Positions 9,305-19,100 of a DNA stretch of 64,000 nucleotides are shown piece after piece. The DNA is taken from the IMG/VR virus record IMGVR_UViG_3300044733_003647, positions 62,001-126,000 of that record. One strand, 5' to 3'. The notes below the pieces were generated by a model that saw only the letters and a list, made by a program, of their open reading frames with translations, had not been told where the DNA came from and ran no database searches. The translations under genes were made by a program, and so were the position numbers. The stretch is from a virus. Within the stretch, counting starts at the first letter, position 1. Each line of letters opens with the position of its first letter.

Positions 9305-9319
9305 ATCTAAAATTTTGTC

Positions 9320-10390
9320 ATGGAATTAATTATTAAACCCACTGAAAAGTGTAACTTCAAGTGTACCTTTTGTTCAAGTACGCACATCACCGATGATAAG
9401 ACAGCGGAGTTGGATCACGAATATATCTTTAAGTTTTTAAAGAGATATCCAGAAACAAATACCATAATTGTTAATGGTGGCGATCCACTAATGATGAGCC
9501 CAGAATATTACTGGAAAATAATTGAACATCTGAATGAAATTGGTAGTGATGCTCGCATATCATTTACCAGTAATCTATGGCCATTCTATAAGAATCCCAA
9601 AAAATGGACCGAACTGTTTACGCATCCTCGCATGGGTATTACAACCAGTTTCCAATATGGTGGTGGTAGACTCAAAGGTGACTTGACAGAGTTCAGTGAA
9701 GAAGACTTCTGGAACGTCAGTGATATGATGCTGGACGTTGTTGGTTATCGCCCGGACTTCATAAGTGTTATCACTAAGGAGAATGAACATCTAGCCATCA
9801 AGAACGTTGAACTGGCCAAGGAAATGGATGTGGAATGTAAATTGAACTATGCGTTCAGTAGTGGACCTCCGGTAAAATTTAAAAACATTACCATGGGCCA
9901 ACAAGGGCAACCATATTTACTGGCATATATGTATAAAATATATGTTGAAATATGGAAAAAAGATTTGACAAAGTGGGAATATAACACAAAACAGATGGTA
10001 AAAAGACTGGTTGGTCATGCAACCACTTGCCCACAAAATAGAAACTGTGATGCAAACATCCGAACATTACAACCTAGTGGTGACTATTATAGTTGCGGTG
10101 CATTTGGTGACGATAAACTTTATCAAATAGATTTCGAAAAAGAAATGTCAGGTGAAAAAATATTTCCTTTGAGATTTCAACCAGAAATACAGAGCCTTAA
10201 AAGTTCTTGTTTCACTTGCCCAATGTTTCAAATTTGTAATGGTTGCAAGAAAACAATCAAAGATTTAAAAGACCATGACTTGGTGGAAGAACACTGTTCT
10301 AAAATGAAACTGTTGGCACCAGATATTATCGAGTCAAATGGAATGACAGGTATTCTGGAGCCTACACCGTATGTTAGAGAATACCCATGA
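9320..10390 (+). CDS. Radical SAM/SPASM-like enzyme
   Basis: A 356-residue protein with CxxxCxxC at C11, C15, C18 (CNFKCTFC) immediately after a TEKCN entry sequence typical of SPASM/Twitch enzymes, and GGD at 53-55. The C-terminal region has CFTCPMFQICNGCKK and further cysteines for auxiliary clusters. The stop overlaps the start of the next radical SAM gene (ATGA), so the two are probably made in fixed ratio and could act as a pair. Substrate unknown; the cassette context suggests peptide modification. Confidence 0.77.
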   Translation: MELIIKPTEKCNFKCTFCSSTHITDDKTAELDHEYIFKFLKRYPETNTIIVNGGDPLMMSPEYYWKIIEHLNEIGSDARISFTSNLWPFYKNPKKWTELFTHPRMGITTSFQYGGGRLKGDLTEFSEEDFWNVSDMMLDVVGYRPDFISVITKENEHLAIKNVELAKEMDVECKLNYAFSSGPPVKFKNITMGQQGQPYLLAYMYKIYVEIWKKDLTKWEYNTKQMVKRLVGHATTCPQNRNCDANIRTLQPSGDYYSCGAFGDDKLYQIDFEKEMSGEKIFPLRFQPEIQSLKSSCFTCPMFQICNGCKKTIKDLKDHDLVEEHCSKMKLLAPDIIESNGMTGILEPTPYVREYP

Positions 10391-11295
10391 ATGTTTCTAT
10401 TAATCCCAGTTACTTCTGTAACTTCAGATGTGACTTTTGTTATCTGACGGAAGAACAGTTGTCTGACCAGAAGAAAATAGAATTAGAAAAACTAGATGAT
10501 TTGTTATCACAGATACCAAACATAGAACATGTTGATTTGTATGGTGGTGAAATTGGTACATTAAAGAAAGACTACTTTTATGGATTGAGAGACACGATTC
10601 GCAAACACTATAGTGGCAAAATCAATATCAATACCAACTATTCAATGTTGCATGAAGGTTTTTATGAAGATGATTTCTACCTGAGTGTTAGTTACGATTG
10701 GGTAGCCAGAGAAAAGTCAGACAGAGTTTATCAGAACATGTTGATGAGCCCAGTACCCATAGCCGTACTGGTCTTGGCTAGCCCCAAAGTATTACAGATG
10801 GATGTAGATGATTTTATATTATCGATGAACATGTGTAGTAGTGTGAGAAGTGTGGAAATAAAACCTTACAGCACCAACCAGGCAAATCAACATCCCGTCA
10901 CACACAAAGACTTTGAGGAGTTTGTTAAAAAGTGGATCGAAAGCCCGTTACAAAAAAACTTTGAATTCATTAACGAATATTATATTGAAGATGTTCTGAA
11001 TGGTAACCGAAATGCATTCAGTGATGACCACATCTACATCACACCAAATGGTAAATTTGCTGTACTGGAATTCGATTTAAATGACAATGAATATTTTTTG
11101 GAACTGGATAGTTGGGAAGACTACCTTAAATGGACACAAAAAGAAAAACGAAACAACGTTAGTGATATCTGTAGAAGTTGTGAGTTTTATGGTAAATGCC
11201 TGACAGAACACTATCGTTACGTCAAGGATCTAAATAATAGTTGCAATGGTTATAAATTTTTAATAGAGTGGTATCGTGAAAGACTGGAAAATTAG
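10387..11295 (+). CDS. Radical SAM enzyme, partner of preceding gene
   Basis: A 302-residue protein with CxxxCxxC at C11, C15, C18 (CNFRCDFC), GGE at 53-55, and a C-terminal CRSCEFYGKC...C auxiliary-cluster-like segment. It is shorter than the other three radical SAM proteins of the cassette. Start and stop overlap neighbouring genes. Paired radical SAM genes occur in known maturation systems such as the His-Xaa-Ser type, which gives a precedent but not an identification. Confidence 0.75.
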   Translation: MNVSINPSYFCNFRCDFCYLTEEQLSDQKKIELEKLDDLLSQIPNIEHVDLYGGEIGTLKKDYFYGLRDTIRKHYSGKININTNYSMLHEGFYEDDFYLSVSYDWVAREKSDRVYQNMLMSPVPIAVLVLASPKVLQMDVDDFILSMNMCSSVRSVEIKPYSTNQANQHPVTHKDFEEFVKKWIESPLQKNFEFINEYYIEDVLNGNRNAFSDDHIYITPNGKFAVLEFDLNDNEYFLELDSWEDYLKWTQKEKRNNVSDICRSCEFYGKCLTEHYRYVKDLNNSCNGYKFLIEWYRERLEN

Positions 11296-11671
11296 ACAAG
11301 AAATTTATCATAGACTCAACACCGATTTCGATGATGATCTGAAAACCAAATCGGTTGAAATGTCAGATGATATTATTGGTAATGCTGTTCGTTATTTCAA
11401 TGATCGTAACATAGGATGGATATATCCAGCCAAAAGTTACATGGTCGGCATATGTTATGCACGATGGTTGTCTGAATATTTTGGTGGAGAACCACTAGAA
11501 TATTTGAAAGAACAGTCTCTTCTTTTCGACAACGACCCATACTATAAAAATTACGAACTGGATCAAAAAACATATGATGAAATTCTGAGTAAGATCAATC
11601 ACTGGAACTTTGAAGAAAAGGGTTTGGTGCCAGATGTGAAAAAGTATTTTATGGAAGAGTTCATGTTATGA
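11276..11671 (+). CDS. Small cassette protein, unknown (131 aa)
   Basis: The start is GTG 11276 inside the previous gene, with an AGAG stretch upstream. The protein is acidic and aromatic-rich, predicted soluble, with no motifs I recognise. It overlaps both neighbours and so belongs to the same operon. The centre (IGWIYPAKSYMVGICYARWLSEYFGGEP) looks like a conserved helical core. A chaperone-like, leader-binding or enzyme-partner function is conceivable. Confidence 0.55.
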   Translation: MKDWKIRQEIYHRLNTDFDDDLKTKSVEMSDDIIGNAVRYFNDRNIGWIYPAKSYMVGICYARWLSEYFGGEPLEYLKEQSLLFDNDPYYKNYELDQKTYDEILSKINHWNFEEKGLVPDVKKYFMEEFML

Positions 11672-12240
11672 TTCAGAATTTGTGGCCAACACCATTTCTG
11701 AAAACGGATTTTTCGGAAGAAATAAGAAATAATCTTCTCAGTCATTTTTTAACCAAATATGACATGTTCAATTCTTCAGGTGATTTAAGTAACATAAACA
11801 TATTCGACGATGAATCGGATATTATTTGTAAGTTTACTGATGAAGTTGTGTTATCACTTTTTGATACATTTCTGAAAGAGAGTTTGGGAAAAGAAATCTC
11901 AGATTGGAAAAGTCACAATCTAAAAGGCTGGTTGACTGGTTCCGGAAAAAACTACGCCTCAAATTTCCACAACCATAAGGGTGCGGCAGTATCATCCATC
12001 TTTTATATCTTGTGTGAAGAGATAGATGTTGGTGGTGATATTTACTTCACAGATCCGAGACAGAACTCAAATAGAGGTTATGATAATCAATTCTCAAAGT
12101 GGTTTGATAATCTATCTTTCACACCAAAGAGTGGTGATGCCGTGGTTTTTCCAAGTTTTCTATATCATTTTGTTGAAACTTATAGGGGAAACATCAGAAT
12201 AGCTATGCCAGTTGATCTGTTCCTCTATACAAATGAGTGA
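11668..12240 (+). CDS. 2OG-Fe(II) oxygenase, TIGR02466-like
   Basis: A 190-residue protein of the type common in T4-like aquatic phages. The N-terminal LWPTPF motif is characteristic. Iron and co-substrate ligands are visible as H101/H103 (FHNHKGA), H167 (YHFVE) and R177. A GGD-x-YF-x-DPR strand and GDAVVFPS turn complete the double-stranded beta-helix. Homologues are usually annotated as putative 2OG-Fe(II) oxygenases with unknown substrates. It is the last gene of the cassette, overlapping the previous gene by four bases, and is followed by a late promoter for the tail genes. Confidence 0.75.
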   Translation: MIQNLWPTPFLKTDFSEEIRNNLLSHFLTKYDMFNSSGDLSNINIFDDESDIICKFTDEVVLSLFDTFLKESLGKEISDWKSHNLKGWLTGSGKNYASNFHNHKGAAVSSIFYILCEEIDVGGDIYFTDPRQNSNRGYDNQFSKWFDNLSFTPKSGDAVVFPSFLYHFVETYRGNIRIAMPVDLFLYTNE

Positions 12241-12285
12241 CGATAAGTCCAAAATGTCCTAAATATTTTAGTGTCTTTCAGACAT

Positions 12286-12293
12286 GATAAATA
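12286..12293 (+). promoter_or_regulatory. Late promoter GATAAATA
   Basis: Matches NATAAATA, the T4-type late promoter recognised by gp55. It lies 31 bases before the start of the structural gene at 12325. A second weaker match, CTAAATAT, is at 12259-12266. Confidence 0.55.
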
Positions 12294-12324
12294 CCGATAT
12301 AATAATAAAAGGTAGAAATAACCC

Positions 12325-12666
12325 ATGGCAGCAGGATATCAAGAATTATTCATTGAGCAAGGCGCCGACTTCTCGACTTCTATCACCTTGGATGATGCAG
12401 ACAACGAACCTTTCGATTTAACTGGTTATCAAGCAAAAAGTCAGATAAAGAAGTCATACTATTCAAGTACCTCGGCAGCTCAATTCGTCATAACCATTCC
12501 CACACCAGTGAATGGTGTGTTAAGCATGTCTATAAGTGCAGCAAATACAGCAAACATATCTGCTGGAAGATATGTCTATGACGTTTTAATTAAAAATTCT
12601 AGTAACAATACCACTAGAGTTCTGGAAGGAATCGTTAATATTGTGCCACAAGTTACTAAATTTTAA
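12325..12666 (+). CDS. Small virion/baseplate protein with BppU-like domain
   Basis: A 113-residue protein. The pattern (IEQGADFSTSITLDD-x-DNEPFDLTGYQAKSQIK, then alternating strands and GRYVYDVLI) resembles the Ig-like N-terminal domain of BppU-type baseplate proteins and small structural proteins of marine T4-like phages. It is the first gene after the modification cassette and is followed by three fibre-like genes. I infer a baseplate or fibre-attachment role. Confidence 0.6.
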   Translation: MAAGYQELFIEQGADFSTSITLDDADNEPFDLTGYQAKSQIKKSYYSSTSAAQFVITIPTPVNGVLSMSISAANTANISAGRYVYDVLIKNSSNNTTRVLEGIVNIVPQVTKF

Positions 12667-12675
12667 AGGATAGAA

Positions 12676-13212
12676 ATGCCTACAGTAACTGTCTCACAAC
12701 CTTCAGTAATAAAAGTAAAGATTGATAGTCAACAGACTAAAGTCAGCACTATCAATTATGCAACAAAGTCGATAAAGGACTCTCCAGACGTTGACATGAC
12801 CGGTGCAGCCACCGGTGATGTGCTTGTCTATAATGCGAACACACAAATATTCAGTGCAAGAAGAATTGGCTCGGCGACACCAGTTACAGGCGCATTGTTA
12901 CCAACATCTACAAGAGCTTTCGATCTTGGTAGTAGAACACAAAGATTTAGAAGTATTTATTTGTCCGGTAATACCATTGATATGGACGGAACACAGTTAA
13001 AAGCTGACGCAGCAAATGGTACATTATCATTTAGTGCAGCTCCAACAGCCGAATTTCCAAATCCAATTGCAATTTTAATAACTCCGCAAGGAGGTTTTGC
13101 TCCAGTGCAAACTGTGGGTGGAGAAATACCCGCAAACACAAATGTACAAAGTATTATTGCAAACACCGCAACATATTTACAATTCACCGGTGGTGACGCA
13201 GGATTTTTTTAA
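12676..13212 (+). CDS. Tail fibre-associated structural protein
   Basis: A 178-residue protein. An Ala/Thr/Asn-rich beta-sequence contains the fibre motif RAFDLGSRTQRFRSIYLSG, found in phage fibre proteins where it precedes intramolecular-chaperone or shaft domains. The end, GGDAGFF, is a looser version of the DGGxF ending of the next three proteins. It is one base from the next gene. Inferred tail component. Confidence 0.6.
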   Translation: MPTVTVSQPSVIKVKIDSQQTKVSTINYATKSIKDSPDVDMTGAATGDVLVYNANTQIFSARRIGSATPVTGALLPTSTRAFDLGSRTQRFRSIYLSGNTIDMDGTQLKADAANGTLSFSAAPTAEFPNPIAILITPQGGFAPVQTVGGEIPANTNVQSIIANTATYLQFTGGDAGFF

Positions 13213-13437
13213 ATGGCTAATACCGTAATACAGATTTTAAGGTCATATTCAAACGTTGCGCCAACAACTTTGGCGGATGGTGAATTGGCATATTCTTTTC
13301 TCGCAAACGCACTGTATATTGGTTCAAATACCGGTCAAGTTATATTGATTGGTGGTTCAAGTTTTGCACAAAACGTTACTGTTGCAGTCGCAAATACGTC
13401 AATTGAAACTTTAAATGCTGACGGTGGCGAATTTTAA
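13213..13437 (+). CDS. Small fibre-type protein ending DGGEF
   Basis: A 74-residue protein. The N-terminus MANTVIQILRS...LADGELAYSFLANALYIG is the same module that opens the larger fibre at 13487, so this may be a stand-alone attachment module or a shortened relative. It ends DGGEF. The late promoter AATAAATA overlaps its stop codon region. Confidence 0.6.
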   Translation: MANTVIQILRSYSNVAPTTLADGELAYSFLANALYIGSNTGQVILIGGSSFAQNVTVAVANTSIETLNADGGEF

Positions 13438-13443
13438 TAAATA
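13436..13443 (+). promoter_or_regulatory. Late promoter AATAAATA
   Basis: Matches NATAAATA and lies 43 bases before the fibre gene at 13487, which also has a good AAAGGAA ribosome-binding site. Confidence 0.5.
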
Positions 13444-13486
13444 GACCGTAGGATTGTTACAAAAAACAACAAAAAGGAAAATAATA

Positions 13487-15388
13487 ATGGCAAACACCTC
13501 GATTAGAATTAAACGCTCAACCACAACAGGAACACCAGGGAGTTTGGCCTCAGGTGAATTAGCGTACTCATACCTATCAAATACGATTTTTATCGGTTCG
13601 CCAGCTGGCACCGGTGTAGTCAATGTTGGTGGTCAATTTTACACCTCACAAATTGATTCTGCAACCAATATAAACACTGGTGGAGCAATTGTTCGCCGTG
13701 ATTCAAACGGTAACGCAGCGTTCGGTACCATTACCGCAACATCGATCAATGCAACAATTGAAGGTAATGCGAACTCTGCAACACAATTCCAGACAGATAG
13801 ATATATTAATATCTCTGGTGGTGATGTAGTTGCAACTGCACAACTGTATAACGGTACTGCAAACGCAACATTAAGTGCATCTCTATCAACAGTCTCTGGT
13901 TTATCTGCCGGCACATATGGTGGTACCACAACAGTACCTATTGTTACTGTTGCTGCAAACGGTCGTGTTATGGCCATTGCAAACTCCGCAACCATCGCAA
14001 CATCTTTAAATATTCAAGGTGATACTGGTACAGATACAGTTAATCTTGCAACAGACACACTAGATTTTGAAGGTGGTTCTGGTGTAATAACAGCCGTTTC
14101 GAACAATAAAGTTACAATCGCGGTCGATAATGGAACGGTACTGAGAACAAACACTGCGATTCAAAGACAGATTATTGATGGTAACGTAGAAATCAGCGGA
14201 AACTTGGTTGTTCTTGGTACAGAAACAGTCATTAACGTTGAAACACTAAACATTGCTGACCCGTTAATTTTCTTGGCGGCTAACAACAACATATCGGATA
14301 CCGTAGATATTGGTTTTTCTGGTAACTATAGTGATGGAACCATAAGACACGCTGGTGTGTTCAGACATGCGGGCACAAAAGATTTCTATGTTTTCGATAA
14401 TTACACTGGAGGTCATGCTAATAACGTTCTTGATATTGGTGATTCTAGTTTCCGCGTTGCAAACTTACGTGCAAACTTAATTTCTCAATATGCAAACGTT
14501 GAGACATTACAAGTCAGCACACTGAATGTAACTACTTTGTCATTAACAAATGACCTGACTGTTCCTAACGGCGGTACAGGTGCAAGTTCCTTCACTAACG
14601 GTGCAATTCTGGTTGGTGCTGGTTCAGGCGCATTGACAACACTAGCAAATAGTACATATACCCCAACAGGTACAGGTGCAGCCAATAATACATTATCTTC
14701 ACTGACAGTTGATGCATATGGCAGAACAACGGCAGCAACATTCGAAGCAATCTCTGGATTAACTGTTGCACAAGGTGGTACTGGTGTTAACACATTCAAT
14801 GCTGGTCAAATTGTTGTTGGTGATGGCACCAACGGCCTGAAACAAATTGCTAACGTAACATACACTCAAACAGGTACGTTAACAACCGCAAATACAGTTT
14901 CCGCAATTACTGTAGATGCTTATGGTCGTGTTAGTGCATTAACATCTTCAGCAATTGCTCTAGGTGCAGATCAGATTACTAGCGGAACATTAGGTGTTTC
15001 AAGAGGCGGTACTGGTGCATCGTCATTCACAAGTGGTGCTCTGCTTGTTGGTAACGGTTCTGGTGCAATCAGTGAACTTGCAAACTCAACATACACAGCA
15101 ACAGGTTCTGCTGGTGCAGCAAAGACAGTCACTTCACTGACAGTTGATGCATATGGTCGTGTAACTGCCGCAACATTCGCAGACATTTCCGGTCTGACTG
15201 TTTCACAAGGCGGTACAGGTGCATCCACATTCACCACAAGCGGTATCGTATACGGCAATGGAACTGGTGCATTACAAGTCACTGCGGCTGCTGGTACATC
15301 AGATCAAACATGGTCTAACCAAATTCTGACAGTAACCAATGCTGGTGTTCCAGTTTGGTCTTCTGCACTAGACGGAGGTCAATTCTAA
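13487..15388 (+). CDS. Tail fibre protein with GGTGASS repeats, ending DGGQF
   Basis: A 633-residue protein. I start at MANTSIRIKRS (ATG 13487), which matches the preceding small protein's N-terminus and has a good Shine-Dalgarno; an upstream in-frame TTG is not used. The middle contains a dimerisation-like stretch (ADPLIFLAANNNISDTVDIGFSG), common in phage fibres. The C-terminal half has four repeats of about 70 residues with V(S/A)QGGTGASSFT and YTPTGTGAANNTLSSLTVDAYGR, a known fibre-shaft motif. It is a probable short or long tail fibre. Confidence 0.7.
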   Translation: MANTSIRIKRSTTTGTPGSLASGELAYSYLSNTIFIGSPAGTGVVNVGGQFYTSQIDSATNINTGGAIVRRDSNGNAAFGTITATSINATIEGNANSATQFQTDRYINISGGDVVATAQLYNGTANATLSASLSTVSGLSAGTYGGTTTVPIVTVAANGRVMAIANSATIATSLNIQGDTGTDTVNLATDTLDFEGGSGVITAVSNNKVTIAVDNGTVLRTNTAIQRQIIDGNVEISGNLVVLGTETVINVETLNIADPLIFLAANNNISDTVDIGFSGNYSDGTIRHAGVFRHAGTKDFYVFDNYTGGHANNVLDIGDSSFRVANLRANLISQYANVETLQVSTLNVTTLSLTNDLTVPNGGTGASSFTNGAILVGAGSGALTTLANSTYTPTGTGAANNTLSSLTVDAYGRTTAATFEAISGLTVAQGGTGVNTFNAGQIVVGDGTNGLKQIANVTYTQTGTLTTANTVSAITVDAYGRVSALTSSAIALGADQITSGTLGVSRGGTGASSFTSGALLVGNGSGAISELANSTYTATGSAGAAKTVTSLTVDAYGRVTAATFADISGLTVSQGGTGASTFTTSGIVYGNGTGALQVTAAAGTSDQTWSNQILTVTNAGVPVWSSALDGGQF

Positions 15389-15430
15389 TTTGACTATATA
15401 ATGTATGTTTCTTTATGATAGGAGTTTGAA

Positions 15431-16186
15431 ATGGGAAATGAAAAATATTTAAATTATTACATTGAGACATTGACAAGCACAGTAACAGATTGTGTTATTC
15501 GAAATGTCTCAATGCAAGCAAACGCAAAAGTTACTGATGATGTTATCAAAGAACAAAGTGAAAAGATTGATGCATTAACAAAGTTGAATGCCGATTTACA
15601 AAAATCTGTTCAAGATTTGAAAAACATTAATACGTCAAATGAAAGTGCTTTGGTTCAAGATTTGAAAAATAAGTTGGTCGAAAGTGAAAAAACTGCAACT
15701 AACTTAAGAAATGACATAGATCAATTGATAACAAAATACCGTGATTATGACAGTATTAAAAATCAATCGACTCATGTTGAAACTTTTAAATCCGAATTGA
15801 TCAAGGCTAGAGAAGAGACTAATAGAGTTCGTACTGAACTGGAAACAAAAGTCAACTCTTTAGTATCGGAAAATGCAGCTGAATTGAACAAGGCTAGAGA
15901 AGAGACTAATAGAGTTCGTAGTGAACTAGAAACAAAAATTAATTCTCTAGTATCAGAAAATGCGGGAAAAATTTCCACATTAACTGAACAACATAATAAA
16001 GATATTGTGCGTTTAAATGAAAAACATGATAAACAAGTTAATGAATTAACTGATAAAATTGACTATTTACAATTACCTCCTGCCAAAAGAAAAAAAATTG
16101 ATGAGCTAAATAAACAGATAGAACCAGAAATGGTAATCGATTCTGGCGAATTAAATAGCCCAATCAAAGATGGCGGATCGTTTTAA
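15431..16186 (+). CDS. Coiled-coil virion protein ending DGGSF
   Basis: A 251-residue protein with heptad-rich coiled coil from about residue 35 to 215. A 29-residue repeat (KAREETNRVR-x-ELETK-x-NSLVSENA) occurs twice in tandem. It lacks fibre beta-repeats but ends DGGSF like its fibre neighbours, so it probably joins the same assembly. I infer a rod, tether or hinge between tail parts. A strong AGGAG ribosome-binding site precedes it. Confidence 0.6.
   Translation: MGNEKYLNYYIETLTSTVTDCVIRNVSMQANAKVTDDVIKEQSEKIDALTKLNADLQKSVQDLKNINTSNESALVQDLKNKLVESEKTATNLRNDIDQLITKYRDYDSIKNQSTHVETFKSELIKAREETNRVRTELETKVNSLVSENAAELNKAREETNRVRSELETKINSLVSENAGKISTLTEQHNKDIVRLNEKHDKQVNELTDKIDYLQLPPAKRKKIDELNKQIEPEMVIDSGELNSPIKDGGSF
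15803..15976 (+). repeat. Tandem 87-bp repeat in coiled-coil gene
   Basis: Two copies begin AAGGCTAGAGAAGAGACTAA at 15803 and 15890. They differ mostly at third codon positions, so the duplication is old enough for synonymous drift but the protein repeat is kept. Confidence 0.7.
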
Positions 16187-16190
16187 GTAA

Positions 16191-19100
16191 ATGTCAAACA
16201 CATCAATACAGTTAAAAAAATCAGGCGCAACAGGTAACACACCAACAGGTTTATCCTTTGGTGAGGTTGCCATTAACTACGCCGATGGTAAACTATATTA
16301 TAAGAATTCATTGGGTGGAACATCTTACATTTCCAACCAGTTTTCATTCGACACCATCAATGCAAATAACTCACTGATACTTGCTACTGGTGTTTCAGAT
16401 ACTCTTTCTTTTGTTGCTGGTGATAACATCAGTATCAATACAAATACTGCAACAAAAACAATTGTTATTTCGGCCACATCTGGTGGTTCAACTTCAGGTG
16501 GAATATATGCTAACGGTGCATTTGCACAGGCAAATGCTGCTTACACACACGCCAATGCAGCATTCAATGCAGCAAACACTGGTGGATCTTCAACAGATTC
16601 TGTAGCAAGAACTACTGCAAATGCTGCTTACACACACGCCAATGCAGCATTCAATGCAGCAAACACTGGTGGTTCTTCAACAGATTCTGTAGCAAGAACT
16701 ACTGCAAATGCTGCTTTCGTTCAGGCAAATGCTGCTTACGCTTCTCAAAATACTACCGGATCATACGCAAACTCAGCATATACACAAGCCAATACTGCCA
16801 CAACCAATGCATCAACAGCAGACTCCAAAGCAGTAACAGCTGGATCATACGCAAACTCAGCATATACACAAGCAAATACCGCAACCAATAATGCGGCTGG
16901 TGCTTCTTTATATGCTAACGGAGCATTCATACAAGCCAATGCGGCTTTCAATAGAGCAAATTCTGTATTAGGTGGTTTCAGAGCCAACACTTTAATTGTT
17001 GCAAATGGTACTGGTTTCCTATCTAACTCAAATGCTGAGTTTAGTTTATCAAACAATACTTTGTATGTTCCAAATGCAAACATATCAAATGAAATAGTTG
17101 CAAACTCACTTATCTTCTATGATGGTACAAGATTAAATAGTGCAACTGGTATAAATGCGAATACAGCAAATAGTGCTGCAACAGCAAACGTGTCCATATT
17201 CGCAAGAGTAACAAACGTAACAACAGGAACTTATTTCCCAATTGTTACGGACACAACAATTACAGGTGCCGACACATTCCATTATTCAAGTGGTGACTTC
17301 TTAATGTATGCTGCGAATAATACATTCAGAGCCACTGGTAACGTTTGGGCTGGAGAATTTCTTGCTGTTGGTTCAAATATACCCGTTGTCAATTCGACTG
17401 GTCATTGGGTTGGTCAAACCATATCGGCTGGTTCAGCTGGAAGTGCTAATACAGCTAATGTTGCAATCAATGCAAGAATCACTAATGTAACAACAGGTAC
17501 TTATTTCCCCATTGTTACCGACACAACAATTACCGGCAGCGATACATTACACTATTCTAGCAATGATTTCTTAATGTATGCTGCGAATAATACATTCAGA
17601 GCCACTGGTAACGTTTGGGCTGGAGAATTTCTTGCTGTTGGCACAAATATTCCGGTTGTCAATTCTACTGGTCATTGGGTTGGTCAGACAGTAAACGGAA
17701 TAGATTCATTTGCGAGAACGACAGCAAACGCAGCACTACCTACAACTGGTGGTACAGTAACTGGTAACCTAACATTGTCCACAACATCGACAATGATTAT
17801 ACAAAACACCAGACCAACCACATCAAACAGCACAGGTGCATTAATTGTTAGGGGTGGTGTAGGTATAGCGGGCAACTTGTTTGTTGGTGGCATATTCACT
17901 GTAGACGGCGATTTTCAGGTTGGTAACACAACAAGTACCGGTAACGTTTTCAACTCTGGTTTTGTAACGTTCTCTCAACCAACACTGTTCACATCAAACG
18001 CAGCAACAACGTCAAATACAACTGGTGCAATAATTTCAACTGGTGGTATCGCCACTAGAGGAAACTTATTTTCTGGTGCAATCAGAATCACAGGACCATC
18101 ATCAAACGGATTAACTTTTGCTGATGGTACAGTACAATACACTGCGAATGCTCCATCTTCTTCTATAGCAAACGGAAGTAGCAATATTGTCATTCCAACA
18201 GCAAATGGAAATATAATAGCCAATGTTAGTGGAAACACAATTGTCACCATAACAGCTAATGGATTCTCAACATCTGGTGCAAATGGTGATATCAGTGGTG
18301 CAAATAATATTTTTTCTAATTTTATCAATGTTACATCAGCTTCAATTGTATCCGGTGTTAATGTAGTACCATTCATTCAAAGTGCATTCAACAGAGCAAA
18401 CAATTCATTGAATGCAAATACTGGTGGTAGAGTTACTGGAAATACCGTTATAAGCAACGTTGATATGGCTAACGCCATTTATAGTAACGTATCATTCTCT
18501 GTCGCAACACAAGAAGATGCACCTTCAGCCATGTCTATTAGTGCTGATGGTAAGAAAATGTTTGTGATGGGTACGACAGGCGATGATGTAAACGAATACG
18601 ACTTAACTACTCCATGGTTGGTTTCTTCAGCAACATTTGTCAGAGTATTTTCTGTTGCTTCACAAGAAAATTTTCCAACAGGTTTATTTTTCCGACCAGA
18701 TGGTCTTAAATTCTATGTTGTTGGACAAACCAATGACACCGTTTACCAATATGCGTTGACGACACCTTGGGATTTATCGACAGCTTCTTACGAAAGTAAA
18801 TCGTTCTCCGTTTCTAGTCAAGATAATAATCCAACAGGTATATTCTTTAGACCTAATGGTTTGTCAATGTATGTGACAGGATCTTCAACAGACTCTGTTC
18901 ATCAGTATACTTTATCAACAGCTTGGGATGTTTCAACAGCCACATTCCTGCAATCTTTTAGTGTTGCCTCTGAAGAAACAGTACCACAAGATTTGTCTTT
19001 TGCTAACGATGGTTCCCGAATGTTTGTTATGGGCAACATCGGTGATGATGTTAACATATACAATCTATCAACTTCGTGGAATGTTAGTACCGCCGTATTC

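Noticed and set aside
13639-15282. Minus-strand frames of 100-118 residues opposite the fibre gene at 13487
   Set aside because: Val/Ala/Pro-rich antisense of repetitive fibre codons; no start signals and no recognisable family.
15389-15430. Sigma-70 promoter at TATAAT before the coiled-coil gene
   Set aside because: TATAAT is present but no -35 hexamer lies at a suitable distance; the TTTGAC is only two bases away.
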